Of a stretch of DNA of 42,858 bases, positions 7,804-15,504 are shown one piece after another. Source of the stretch: an uncultured Eubacteriales bacterium. GTDB lineage: Bacteria > Bacillota > Clostridia > Christensenellales > CAG-138. Position 1 is the first letter of the stretch. Every line of letters starts with the position of its first letter. The notes under the pieces were generated by a model, which had not been told where the DNA came from, made no database searches, and worked only from the letters and a program-made list of their open reading frames with translations. Location: the NCBI GenBank assembly GCA_902765005.1, contig CACWYB010000016.1:1-42858 (forward strand). The letters run 5' to 3'. A program made the position numbers and the translations under genes.

Positions 7804-10800
7804 TCACTTCCACAGCTCGCACAGATCCACCGCCATCGTGCGGTAGAGCCCCAGCACGGCCTCCTCCGGCGCGGCAAGGTTCTCCGGATACAGGATCTCA
7901 TACAGCGGCCGCAGCGCCTGTCGGTAGAGGTCGAGCCCCTTGCGCGTCTTGGCGATCAGCTTCTTGCCGGCCGCGTCCGCCGCCCTGTACTTGGCGTTCA
8001 CCTGCGTGTCGAGCGCCTTTTGCCACATGCTCGCGCCCGTGCCGAAGGAGTTCGCCTCCGCGACGTTCGACAGGCTGCGCGCCAGATTCCCCCGCAGCGC
8101 CGCCATGATCTCGGCGTGCGCTTCGCAGTACAGTTCCATGTATGTCGCTTCCGCTTCGCCCTCGCCCACGGAGCGCGCGCACGTTTCGCCCGGCGCCACA
8201 CCGCCCAATTCGGCATAGGCGTTTGTCAGGCTGTCCGTCGGCTCGCCGCCGTGCAGGATGTGGCAAAGCTCCGTGCAGTGCAGCCGCAAAATCTCCGTGA
8301 TCCGGCGGCATCCCGCGATCCGATCCGCCGTGGTGTAGAGCAGCTCGGTTTCGTACCGCAGTTCCGCCATGAACCGGTCATGGGCCAGCAGCAGCGCCCC
8401 CGCCGCGTCGCCCCATGCCGCCTCGTACAGATCCTGATACCCCTTTTCGACCGCGTTGAGCCACAGTTCAGCCACCGCGTTCCAGGCGTCGAGAGAATCC
8501 TCGTTGCCCTCCAGCAGCTCCGCCGCGGCCTTGGCGACCGCCTCATGCTCCCGGCAATGCCGCAGCGTGTAGGTCGCCGCCCCATCGTTGGCGGCTTGGA
8601 TGTCGAGCATACACGATACATAGCTGCCGTCCGCGTGCACAAGGATCGGCGTACCCGTCGAATCCTCGATGATCTCGCCGTCCGGGTCCAGCTTCGGCGT
8701 CGTGTCGTCCTCCTTCACAGGCGGGGTGATGCCGCCGGTCACGCCGGTGGTAAGCCCTTCCTCGCTCGTGTACGACTTGACCTTTTCGCTCGTCACCGGC
8801 ACGCCGGCCTTGCCCTCGTACTGCCACGTCGCCGTCGCATAGTTGATCACAATGCCGTGACCCACATCGTCCGCCGTCACCGTGTGCTGATACGCGATGG
8901 ATTTGCTCTCGCCCGGCGCAAGGCTTCCGATCGTGTCGATCACGCCCAGGCCCGCTTTTTCAAGGCTGTCCCGCACAACGATGTTCGTCGCTTCCACCTC
9001 GCCCGTGTTCTTCACCGTGATCCCGTAGGTGATCGTTTCGCCTTCCTCATACCACAGGCCGTTGGCCGGGGCGCTCGTTTCCGTCTTGCTGACGTATACG
9101 CCCGCCACCACGCCGTCGATCTTGCCCATCGGGTCGTTGCCCTTTTCGGGATCCGGCTTATAGTCCGTGTCGCCGTCCGGGTCGGTCGGCGCGCTGACCT
9201 CGGTGCTTGTGATGATCTCTTTGTTGCCGTCCTCGTCCGTTGCCGTCACGGTCGCCACGTTCTTGATCACCAGGATCGACTTATCCAGCGCCGTCACCGT
9301 GCCGCCCGAATAGTGGATCGGATCGCTCGCCTCGCCCGGCTCTAACTTGTCGATCGTGGCGATCACGCCGCCGCCGTCCTTTACCTCGATGTTCGTGTAG
9401 GTCTTGTCCGTGTTGTTCGTGATGACGATCGTGTATTCGATCTCCTCGCCCTCTTCGTAATACTTGCCGTTGGCGGGCGGCTTCGCCAGCGCCTTGCTTA
9501 CCGTCGGCGTCTTAGGCTTGCCGAGGACCGTTGAAGTGACCGTGTTGGTCGTCATCTCCACCGGTTCGCCGGTCACCGCATCGGTGAATTTCGCTGTTGC
9601 GGTGTTGGTGACATAGCCGTTATCCGCATCCTCCGGCGTGACGGTATGGAGAACACGAACCCACATCGCCGGATAGACAACTCCCGGGTCCGATTCCAAA
9701 TGTAGAGCGCCGCTGTTGTTCCACGTCTCGTACTCGCTGGCCGCGTTGGGGTCATCCAGCACAAGGTCCGAAAAACCTATGTTTTCTTCCTCAGGATTGT
9801 AATACCAAAGGCTAATCCAGTATATGATTGTCTCCCCGACCTGATAGCCGTTCGGATCGGAAGGATGGCTGATCTCTTTCTTTGTAAACTCCTTTTTGAG
9901 CCCATCCTCCGGCAGCGTCCAGTCCTCGGCCTCGGGGCGGGCGATCTTAAAGGTGCGGATGATATGGTTGCTCTCGCAAAGCGGCGCTGCTGTCGCCGGA
10001 TCGGCGCCGGGTTCATAGCCGACCACATACCATTCAAATGTTCGCGAGCCGAAATACGGCGAATCCTCCGGCTCCGGCGTCACCCAATTCGAATATGCTT
10101 TGATCCACCCAGGCGAGGAACACGATCCCCCCGGCGTTACATTGCTTCCCATGAGACCCGGGGAAGATTTTGGGGCGCCCTTGGAAGATATTTTAATCTC
10201 ATATAAATCCAGAGGCACATTCCCGGTGTTGATTCCCTTTAAGTCAAATTCAACTTTCTCCGATTTAAATACATCCCCGCCGTCATGCGGATAAACTTCC
10301 TTGAACGCGTTTTCGGGAACCATTTCGAGCTTCACCGACGGCGCCGGCTCCGGCGGCGTCGTCCCCTCCGGATAGGTCAGGGGGATGAAAACCTTCGCAT
10401 GGTTGGTCGAATACGATTTTCCGTCCAGATCCGTAAATACCCATACGGACTCAACCCTAAACATCTGACCTGATAGATACCCAAGCGTCACAGTTATATT
10501 TCGATTCAACGTCGTGTCTTCGCCGGGCTGCAAAATTGCGTCGTTTATGTTGATCTTGATTGGCACATTGCCGATATTGGTGACGGTCATTTGGACGGGC
10601 ACGATTGCGCCCTCATAGCACTTGCCCTTGCCGGCGTCCTCCGCCCAGCTGATCGAAAGCCAGCCCTTGGGATTCGCGTCTGATCCGGTGGCGGGCAGCT
10701 TTGCGGTCTTGGTATGGCTGGGGTCCCGCTGGCAGGTATAGGTGATCTCGCCCTCCTCGGTCTCGGTGGGCACCTTTGTCACCTTGCCGCCGTCCCAAAG

Positions 10801-12036
10801 GTGGCCCAGGGCGGCAATCGCCTCCGTTTCAGACAGCGCCGCGCCGCAGACCGCGCAGACGCTCCCCGCCCCGTGGCCCGGCTCGGTGCAGGTCGGCTCT
10901 TTGGCAGGGGCTGTGCTCGGGGTATGGGCGGTCTTGGGCAGCGTTTCCGTTTCCGTATAGCCGCAGCTGGTGCATTGGCGCGCCCGCTGTCCCTCCGTGG
11001 TGCAGGTCGCCGCCTTGGTCGTGCTCCACGCGCCGAAGGTATGCCCGGTGGCGGGGATCGTCTCGGTTTTTTTCTCGCCGCAGCGGGAGCAGGTGTAGGT
11101 TTTCACGCCCGCTTCCGTGCAGGTAGCGGCCTTGGTCACCGCGCCGCCGTCCCAGTTGTGCCCGGTCGCGGCAATCGTCTCGGTCTTTTTCTCGCCGCAG
11201 CGGGAGCAGGTGTAGGTTTTCACGCCCGCTTCCGTGCAGGTAGCGGCCTTGGTCACCGCGCCGCCGTCCCAGGCGTGCCCGAGAGCGGGGATCGTCTCCG
11301 TCTCGGCCAGCACCGCACCGCAGACCGAGCAGACGCTGCCCGCCCCGTGGCCCGGCTCCGTGCAGGTCGCCGCTTTGGCAGGCGCCTCGCTGGGGGTGTG
11401 GGCGGCCTTGGGCAGCGTTTCCGTCTCAGCATAGCCGCACACGGTGCAGGTGCGCTCCCGCTGGCCTTCCGCCAGGCAGGTGGGCTCCTTGGTCGTGGTC
11501 CACGGGCCGAAGGTATGCCCGGCCGTGATGGGGATCGCTTCGGTCTTGGTATCGCCGCAGCGGGAGCAGGTGTAGGTCTTCACGCCCTCTTCCGCGCAGG
11601 TGGCGGCTTTGGTCACCGTGCCGCTGTCCCAGTCGTGGCCCAGGGCGGGGATAGACTCAGTCTTCTGCTGGTTGCACCACGTATTCGTAATCATGCGGTG
11701 ACAGGTATAGGTGATTTCGCCCGCCTCGGTGCAGGTTGCCTCCTTGGTCACGACGCCCTCGTCCCAGTCATGGCCGGGGGCGTACCGGGTGATAGTGCTC
11801 CTGCCGCATATGGTGCAGTATACCTTCGTTACCGTCTCGACGGTGCAGTTCCCCTGCTGCAGCGTTTCCCATTTAATGTCATGTATTGGCGGATCGTAGC
11901 CCAATTCTTTCGCCTTGGGGCATTCCTCATCTGTCCACGACAAGTCTTCTCCGTCCGCGTGGACGTGGGGCGCCGGGGCCAGGCCCAGCAACAGCAGCAG
12001 GGCCAGGGCAAAGGCAAACCATCGTTTCGTTTTCAT
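7804..12036 (-). CDS. large secreted surface protein with CxxC repeats and DUF11-like domains
   Basis: This is a 1410-residue exported protein. The start at 12036 is preferred over 12081 because AAGGAGGG precedes it and a signal peptide begins at once (MKTKRWFAF ... HVHA|DGE, cleavage near residue 27). Residues about 45-440 are tandem repeats of about 39 residues with the pattern GHxWDxGxVTKxATCTExG...YTCSRCG...TExIPA, each with CxxC pairs. Residues about 470-1050 look like Ig-like or DUF11-type adhesin domains (YTIVITNNTDKTYTNIEV, YGITVKNTGEVEATNIVV). The last 330 residues are helical, Ala/Glu-rich, with several Cys and two loosely similar halves. No LPXTG anchor or C-terminal membrane segment is seen, so attachment is unexplained. 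Codon choice (many TCG, CCG, GCG codons) looks different from neighbouring genes, which may indicate transfer. Probable adhesin or wall protein. Confidence 0.75.
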   Translation of the reverse strand: MKTKRWFAFALALLLLLGLAPAPHVHADGEDLSWTDEECPKAKELGYDPPIHDIKWETLQQGNCTVETVTKVYCTICGRSTITRYAPGHDWDEGVVTKEATCTEAGEITYTCHRMITNTWCNQQKTESIPALGHDWDSGTVTKAATCAEEGVKTYTCSRCGDTKTEAIPITAGHTFGPWTTTKEPTCLAEGQRERTCTVCGYAETETLPKAAHTPSEAPAKAATCTEPGHGAGSVCSVCGAVLAETETIPALGHAWDGGAVTKAATCTEAGVKTYTCSRCGEKKTETIAATGHNWDGGAVTKAATCTEAGVKTYTCSRCGEKKTETIPATGHTFGAWSTTKAATCTTEGQRARQCTSCGYTETETLPKTAHTPSTAPAKEPTCTEPGHGAGSVCAVCGAALSETEAIAALGHLWDGGKVTKVPTETEEGEITYTCQRDPSHTKTAKLPATGSDANPKGWLSISWAEDAGKGKCYEGAIVPVQMTVTNIGNVPIKININDAILQPGEDTTLNRNITVTLGYLSGQMFRVESVWVFTDLDGKSYSTNHAKVFIPLTYPEGTTPPEPAPSVKLEMVPENAFKEVYPHDGGDVFKSEKVEFDLKGINTGNVPLDLYEIKISSKGAPKSSPGLMGSNVTPGGSCSSPGWIKAYSNWVTPEPEDSPYFGSRTFEWYVVGYEPGADPATAAPLCESNHIIRTFKIARPEAEDWTLPEDGLKKEFTKKEISHPSDPNGYQVGETIIYWISLWYYNPEEENIGFSDLVLDDPNAASEYETWNNSGALHLESDPGVVYPAMWVRVLHTVTPEDADNGYVTNTATAKFTDAVTGEPVEMTTNTVTSTVLGKPKTPTVSKALAKPPANGKYYEEGEEIEYTIVITNNTDKTYTNIEVKDGGGVIATIDKLEPGEASDPIHYSGGTVTALDKSILVIKNVATVTATDEDGNKEIITSTEVSAPTDPDGDTDYKPDPEKGNDPMGKIDGVVAGVYVSKTETSAPANGLWYEEGETITYGITVKNTGEVEATNIVVRDSLEKAGLGVIDTIGSLAPGESKSIAYQHTVTADDVGHGIVINYATATWQYEGKAGVPVTSEKVKSYTSEEGLTTGVTGGITPPVKEDDTTPKLDPDGEIIEDSTGTPILVHADGSYVSCMLDIQAANDGAATYTLRHCREHEAVAKAAAELLEGNEDSLDAWNAVAELWLNAVEKGYQDLYEAAWGDAAGALLLAHDRFMAELRYETELLYTTADRIAGCRRITEILRLHCTELCHILHGGEPTDSLTNAYAELGGVAPGETCARSVGEGEAEATYMELYCEAHAEIMAALRGNLARSLSNVAEANSFGTGASMWQKALDTQVNAKYRAADAAGKKLIAKTRKGLDLYRQALRPLYEILYPENLAAPEEAVLGLYRTMAVDLCELWK
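11047..11280 (-). repeat. two tandem 117-bp units inside the surface-protein gene
   Basis: Units 11164-11280 and 11047-11163 are each 117 bases (39 codons) and differ at about six positions. They encode two consecutive CxxC repeats, while the flanking repeats are much more diverged, so this pair looks recently duplicated. Confidence 0.85.
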
Positions 12037-12083
12037 GTTCTCCCTCCTTCTTTGGCGTTGGTTGGCGGTGTGTTTCAGCATAC

Positions 12084-12123
12084 AAAAAAGCGCAGCCGGA
12101 GCATGTGAAGCTCATGGCTGCGC
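12084..12123 (-). terminator. intrinsic terminator in the 5' leader of the surface-protein gene
   Basis: On the minus strand GCGCAGCC (12116-12123) pairs with GGCTGCGC (12090-12097), with an inner GAGC/GCTC stem, followed by T6 (12084-12089). It lies between the predicted promoter (12237-12265) and the start codon (12036), so it would stop transcription unless relieved. It could also end ribU readthrough. Confidence 0.6.
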
Positions 12124-12201
12124 AAAAGCGGCGCAACAGTATTGGACAGATCTGCCTCTGTCTGTCTGCGTGTCTGTCTGAAATCTGGCAGGTCGTTCCA
12201 T
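12112..12201 (-). CDS. possible 29-residue leader ORF ending at the leader terminator
   Basis: An ATG at 12201 opens 29 codons whose TGA (12112-12114) lies directly after the 5' arm of the leader terminator. A poorly spaced AAGGG is the only ribosome-binding candidate. The ORF spans the CAGACAGA-type short repeats at about 12150-12180. It is listed because a ribosome finishing this ORF would cover the terminator arm; coding status is unproven. Confidence 0.2.
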   Translation of the reverse strand: MERPARFQTDTQTDRGRSVQYCCAAFAQP

Positions 12202-12236
12202 ACTCGTCAAGCCCTTCTTGAGTAAAATTCAACTAA

Positions 12237-12265
12237 AGTATAGCAAAATTATCCCCGCTTGACAA
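12237..12265 (-). promoter_or_regulatory. sigma-A type promoter for the surface-protein gene
   Basis: On the minus strand TTGTCA (12260-12265), a 17-base spacer and TATACT (12237-12242). It gives a leader of about 195 bases. Confidence 0.65.
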
Positions 12266-12285
12266 GTTTCTTTGGCTAAATTTCC

Positions 12286-13005
12286 TCAGCCGGCCAGCCG
12301 GGCCTTCTTTTTTTCGTCGCCCAGGTGCAGAAGGGGAGAGATGCGCTTGTACAGGAGCATGGTCAGCAGGGACACCACGATCCCCTTGAGCAGGTTGAAG
12401 GGGACCACGGCGAACAGAACCAGGGTGGACACGCTGTTGATGGCGCCGTTCACCTTGGTGCCCATGGCCACGATGGCGTCCAGCGGCATGCCGAATAGGG
12501 CGGAGAATTTGGGCAGCAGGTATATGGCGTTAAAGGCGCTGCCGAAAACGGTCATCACCACCGTCCCCAAAACAAGCCCCCAGATGGCCATCCGGCGGCT
12601 GGGGCGGCTGTGGTAGAGGATGCTGGCCGGGAGCACGAAGGAGCAGCCCACGGCGAAGTTGGCAAAGTCGCCCACGAAGGCGGTGGTGGTCCCCTTGAGG
12701 ATGAGCTTGAGCATCACTTTCAACAGCTCGCTGACCACCCCCGCCACCGGGCCCAGATAAAAGGTGCAGATGAGCACCGGCAGCTCCGAGAGGTCCAGCT
12801 TGTAGAAGCCGGGGGCGAAGAACAGGGGGATCTCAAACAGCATCAGCACCCCGGCCACGGCGGAGAGCAGGCCGGTGTAGGTGATGTAGTGGGTGTCGGA
12901 AAGGGATTTGCGGTGCTTCACCAGCCGCTTTTCAAACCACAGGGCCAGCAGAAACAGCCCTGCGAAGATGGCCAGGCACACCAGGATGAAGGTGATGTTT
13001 TGCAT
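12286..13005 (-). CDS. ribU: ECF transporter riboflavin-specific S component
   Basis: This 239-residue integral membrane protein is an energy-coupling-factor substrate-binding (S) subunit of the RibU type. It imports riboflavin together with the shared EcfA/EcfA'/EcfT module, which is not in this window. Its membrane segments include ITFILVCLAIFAGLFLLAL at the N-terminus, a segment not present in the shorter family members of about 190 residues. The family signature is seen in FAPGFYKLDLSELPVLI, GPVAGVVSELLKVMLKLILKG and VGDFANFAVG. The upstream FMN riboswitch supports riboflavin as substrate. ATG at 13005 is preceded by AGGAGGC. It is transcribed from its own promoter at 13218-13246 and is probably monocistronic, since a separate promoter lies just downstream for the surface-protein gene. 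Confidence 0.92.
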   Translation of the reverse strand: MQNITFILVCLAIFAGLFLLALWFEKRLVKHRKSLSDTHYITYTGLLSAVAGVLMLFEIPLFFAPGFYKLDLSELPVLICTFYLGPVAGVVSELLKVMLKLILKGTTTAFVGDFANFAVGCSFVLPASILYHSRPSRRMAIWGLVLGTVVMTVFGSAFNAIYLLPKFSALFGMPLDAIVAMGTKVNGAINSVSTLVLFAVVPFNLLKGIVVSLLTMLLYKRISPLLHLGDEKKKARLAG

Positions 13006-13024
13006 GAGATACAGCCTCCTGACG

Positions 13025-13060
13025 AAAAATTCCTGAAGCTGTGGTCAGCCTCAGGAATTC
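13025..13060 (-). terminator. expression-platform terminator of the FMN riboswitch
   Basis: On the minus strand AATTCCTGA ... TCAGGAATT followed by TTTTT, between the riboswitch aptamer and the ribU start. This fits transcription termination when FMN is bound. Confidence 0.8.
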
Positions 13061-13091
13061 GTGGAGCGTCTATCAAAGCAGGCGCGCGAAT

Positions 13092-13208
13092 GTCTTTTCC
13101 CATCCGGACTGTACCGTCGGTCCCGGAATCGCACCGGGTCGGCCTCCAAAGGAGGTTCATGGACTTTCACCATCGGTCGGGAGTTTCACCAAAGACTGTC
13201 TATTCGCT
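13092..13208 (-). promoter_or_regulatory. FMN riboswitch (RFN element)
   Basis: Minus-strand blocks match the conserved RFN aptamer: GGTGAAACTCCCGACCG, TGGTGAAAGTCCATGA, and the 3' closing block CCGACGGTACAGTCCGGATG followed by GGAAAAGA. It lies between a sigma-A promoter and a terminator in front of ribU. Flavin mononucleotide should switch ribU off. Confidence 0.95.
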
Positions 13209-13217
13209 TCGTGGGGC

Positions 13218-13246
13218 AGTATAGCACAGGATGGAGGGTGTGTCAA
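13218..13246 (-). promoter_or_regulatory. sigma-A promoter of the FMN riboswitch-ribU unit
   Basis: Minus strand TTGACA (13241-13246), 17-base spacer, TATACT (13218-13223), just upstream of the aptamer. Confidence 0.85.
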
Positions 13247-13253
13247 TTTTTTG

Positions 13254-13402
13254 TTTTGCCGCTTTTTTCTCTTCGGTGAAGAGAAGAAAAGCGGCGCAAA
13301 AAAGAGAAGCTCAGGAAGACTAACTTATTAGAATTCCTGAGCAGTTTAGTATTCCTAAAGTTCTTTTGGGCAGCTTTTCTTTCAAGAAAAGCTGCGAAGC
13401 TT
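13254..13402 (+). repeat. three-hairpin repeat element, copy 2
   Basis: Second copy of the element at 1094-1240, same strand orientation. Hairpin 1 is nearly identical. Hairpin 2 keeps its GCTCAGGAA/TTCCTGAGC stem (13309-13317, 13334-13342) with changed inner bases. Hairpin 3 has different but self-complementary arms, GCAGCTTTTCTT (13370-13381) and AAGAAAAGCTGC (13384-13395). It occupies the gap between the ribU promoter and the 3' end of cysE and may end the cysE transcript. The rest of the 410-base gap 13006-13415 is the FMN riboswitch, its terminator and promoter. Confidence 0.85.
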
Positions 13403-13415
13403 CCAATCTGTTCAG

Positions 13416-14291
13416 CTACAGCTGCGCGCTCTCCAGGGAGCTTTCGCCCATGATGTCCCGGGTCAGGTGCTCGTCGGTGACGGCGGCCCGGGTCAAAACC
13501 ATCTTCCCCGCCTCCACGGAGTGGGTGAGCCACACGTTGCCGCCGATGATCGAATCGCTGCCGATCCGGGTCTTCCCGCCCAAGATGGTGGCGCCGGCGT
13601 AGATGACCACCCGATCCCCAATGTCCGGGTGCCGCTTGATCCCCTTCACCGGGTTCCCGTCGGGCCCCAGCTCAAAGCTCTTGGCGCCCAAGGTCACATG
13701 CTGATACAGCTTCACGTGCTTTCCGATGGTGGTGGTCTCACCGATGACCACGCCGGTGCCGTGGTCGATGAAGAAGGAATCCCCGATGGCGGCCCCCGGG
13801 TGAATGTCGATGCCCGTGCTCCTGTGGGCATACTCCGTCATCATCCGGGGCAGCAGGGGCACCTTCTCCAAATACAGCACGTGGGCCAGCCGATAGGCGG
13901 CGATGGCGGGAAACGCCGGGTAGCAGAGGATGATCTCCGCCACGCTGGCGGCGGCCGGGTCCCCCTCATAGGCGGCCGTCAGGTCCGTTTGCAGCTGCCG
14001 GTGCACCTCGGGCAGGGCGGCCAGCAGCGCCTCCGCCACCGCCTCCGGCGCCCGGTCCTCCGGCAGCACCCGCTTCAGGCACGCAAACAGCAGGTCCATT
14101 GCCTCCCCCAGGGCCGTCTCCCGGGAGATGGGCGCGGGGGCGTACTGGGGGAACATGGCCGTGGTCAGCCAGTCCGTCAGCTGCTCCGTCTGCTTCCGAA
14201 ACCCCTGCAGGTTCCCGTCAGCCGGGCGCTCTTCATGTTGGGAAAGGGCCCGGGTGACCTCAAAGAAACGCCGTCTCGTGGATTCGTTCAT
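13416..14291 (-). CDS. cysE: serine O-acetyltransferase
   Basis: This 291-residue CysE acetylates L-serine with acetyl-CoA to O-acetylserine, the substrate of the adjacent cysteine synthase. The N-terminal half is helical; the C-terminal half carries left-handed beta-helix hexapeptide repeats. Active-site and family motifs are plain: [59 protein letters not shown] and [11 protein letters not shown]. It is of the longer clostridial/EpsC-like form rather than the form of about 215 residues found in Bacillus. It follows cysK by 2 bases and belongs to the same transcript, so the leader attenuator upstream of cysK should control both. The three-hairpin repeat follows the stop. Confidence 0.93.
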   Translation of the reverse strand: MNESTRRRFFEVTRALSQHEERPADGNLQGFRKQTEQLTDWLTTAMFPQYAPAPISRETALGEAMDLLFACLKRVLPEDRAPEAVAEALLAALPEVHRQLQTDLTAAYEGDPAAASVAEIILCYPAFPAIAAYRLAHVLYLEKVPLLPRMMTEYAHRSTGIDIHPGAAIGDSFFIDHGTGVVIGETTTIGKHVKLYQHVTLGAKSFELGPDGNPVKGIKRHPDIGDRVVIYAGATILGGKTRIGSDSIIGGNVWLTHSVEAGKMVLTRAAVTDEHLTRDIMGESSLESAQL

Positions 14292-14293
14292 GC

Positions 14294-15226
14294 TCAGTTA
14301 CCGAAAAGGGCGGTGGACAGGTACCGATCCCCGGTGTCGGGGAGCAGGGCAACAATGGTTTTGCCGGCGTTCTCGGGGCGCTTGGCAAGCTGCAGGGCCG
14401 CCCAGAGAGCCGCCCCGGAGCTGATGCCCACCAGCACGCCTTCGCTGCGGCCCATGCGCCGGCCGGCCAGCAGGGCGTCCTCGTTGGTCACGGGGATGAC
14501 CTCGTCATAGATCGCCGTGTTCAGCACCTCCGGCACGAACCCCGCGCCGATGCCCTGGATCATGTGGGCCCCGGCTTTGCCCTCCGAGAGGACGGGGGAG
14601 GAGGCGGGCTCCACGGCCACCACCTTCACCTGGGGGTTCTGCGCCTTCAGGTATTCCCCCACGCCGGTCACGGTGCCACCCGTGCCTACGCCGGCCACGA
14701 AGATGTCCACCTTGCCCTCCGTGTCCCGCCAGATCTCGGGGCCTGTGGTGGCCCTGTGGGCGGCGGGGTTGGCCGGGTTCACGAACTGACCGGGGATGAA
14801 GGCGTTGGGGATCTCCTTGGCCAGCTCATCGGCCTTGGCGATGGCGCCCTTCATGCCCTTGGCACCCTCGGTGAGCACCAGCTCCGCGCCGTAGGCCTTC
14901 ATGAGCTGTCGCCGCTCCACGCTCATGGTTTCGGGCATGACGATGATGATCCGATACCCCCTTGCCGCCGCCACGGAGGCAAGGCCGATGCCCGTGTTGC
15001 CGGAGGTGGGCTCGATGATGACGGAGCCCTTTTGCAGCAGGCCCTTTGCCTCGGCGTCGTCGAGCATGGCCTTGGCGATCCGGTCCTTCACGGAGCCGGC
15101 GGGATTGAAGTATTCCAGCTTTACCAGGACGGTGGCCTGCAGGCCCTCCTCCTTTTCGATGTTCTGTATCTCTAACAGGGGCGTGTTGCCGATGAGCTCA
15201 TCGGCGGAAGAATAGATGCGGGACAT
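14294..15226 (-). CDS. cysK: cysteine synthase A (O-acetylserine sulfhydrylase)
   Basis: This 310-residue PLP enzyme makes L-cysteine from O-acetylserine and sulfide. The PLP-binding Lys is K47 in NPAGSVKDR. Other family marks are the substrate loop [10 protein letters not shown], the phosphate-binding [12 protein letters not shown] and the cofactor-ring Ser region GISSGAA. Length is normal for CysK. The ATG is preceded by AGGAGG with good spacing. It is first in a cysK-cysE operon with a promoter at 15454-15482, a Cys-rich leader ORF at 15337-15417 and an intrinsic terminator at 15279-15309 in between. All point to control by cysteine supply. Confidence 0.95.
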   Translation of the reverse strand: MSRIYSSADELIGNTPLLEIQNIEKEEGLQATVLVKLEYFNPAGSVKDRIAKAMLDDAEAKGLLQKGSVIIEPTSGNTGIGLASVAAARGYRIIIVMPETMSVERRQLMKAYGAELVLTEGAKGMKGAIAKADELAKEIPNAFIPGQFVNPANPAAHRATTGPEIWRDTEGKVDIFVAGVGTGGTVTGVGEYLKAQNPQVKVVAVEPASSPVLSEGKAGAHMIQGIGAGFVPEVLNTAIYDEVIPVTNEDALLAGRRMGRSEGVLVGISSGAALWAALQLAKRPENAGKTIVALLPDTGDRYLSTALFGN

Positions 15227-15278
15227 GGATGAACCTCCTATACTGATCAGAATATGATTTGTTTCGCCTCAGGGTAAC

Positions 15279-15309
15279 AAAAAACGGAGAGCCCCATCAG
15301 GGCCCTCCG
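15279..15309 (-). terminator. attenuator terminator of the cysKE leader
   Basis: On the minus strand a 10-bp stem (5' arm CGGAGGGCCC, 3' arm GGGCTCTCCG, with one G-U pair) is followed by T6. It lies 27 bases after the leader-peptide stop and 53 bases before cysK. The 3' arm plus the first T (GCTCTCCGT) is perfectly complementary over 9 bases to the leader peptide's Shine-Dalgarno region at 15422-15430. Confidence 0.85.
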
Positions 15310-15336
15310 ACATGATCCAAATCGATCGCGGGAACT

Positions 15337-15417
15337 CTACATGGGTACAGCAAAGGCCGACTGCCGAGCGCAGCACTCGTTACAACAACAGATGCAGTTG
15401 AAGGTCGCCTTTGTCAT
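15337..15417 (-). CDS. cysteine-rich leader peptide of the cysKE operon
   Basis: This is a 26-codon ORF too short for routine gene calling. It has a clear ribosome-binding site (CGGAGAG, 7 bases before the ATG at 15417) and lies about 30 bases after the predicted transcription start. Residues 6-17 read FNCICCCNECCA: six Cys in nine positions (8, 10, 11, 12, 15, 16), encoded by both TGC and TGT. The stop is TAG at 15337-15339, and an intrinsic terminator follows before cysK. Promoter, translatable Cys-rich peptide, terminator, then Cys biosynthesis genes is the logic of amino-acid attenuation: cysteine shortage should stall ribosomes on the Cys codons. An alternative is a functional metal-binding peptide, but the position argues for a leader. 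Confidence 0.8.
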   Translation of the reverse strand: MTKATFNCICCCNECCARQSAFAVPM

Positions 15418-15432
15418 GGTAGCTCTCCGTTT

Positions 15433-15447
15433 GTTTCCTATCGGTTT
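15433..15447 (-). promoter_or_regulatory. possible CymR-like operator at the cysK start point
   Basis: Minus strand AAACCGATAGGAAAC covers the predicted +1 region and contains the imperfect palindrome core CCnATnGG. As I recall it, this resembles sites of the Rrf2-family cysteine repressor CymR in Firmicutes. It is a single weak match. Confidence 0.25.
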
Positions 15448-15453
15448 AGTATG

Positions 15454-15482
15454 TTTATACTATATGCCCGCCGCCTTGTCAA
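15454..15482 (-). promoter_or_regulatory. sigma-A promoter of the cysKE operon
   Basis: Minus strand consensus TTGACA (15477-15482), 17-base spacer, TATAAA (15454-15459). Confidence 0.85.
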
Positions 15483-15504
15483 GAACTTTATATATTATTT
15501 TGGC

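Noticed and set aside
11047-11280. CRISPR-like tandem repeat
   Set aside because: The units are in-frame 39-codon protein repeats with no spacers.
10714-12108. Long plus-strand open frame opposite the surface-protein repeats
   Set aside because: Arg/Ala/Gly-rich product mirroring the repeats of the real gene, with no ribosome-binding site.
15227-15482. T-box riboswitch in the cysK leader
   Set aside because: No T-box sequence (AGGGTGGNACCGCG-like) or specifier-loop architecture is seen; the leader ORF explains the region better.
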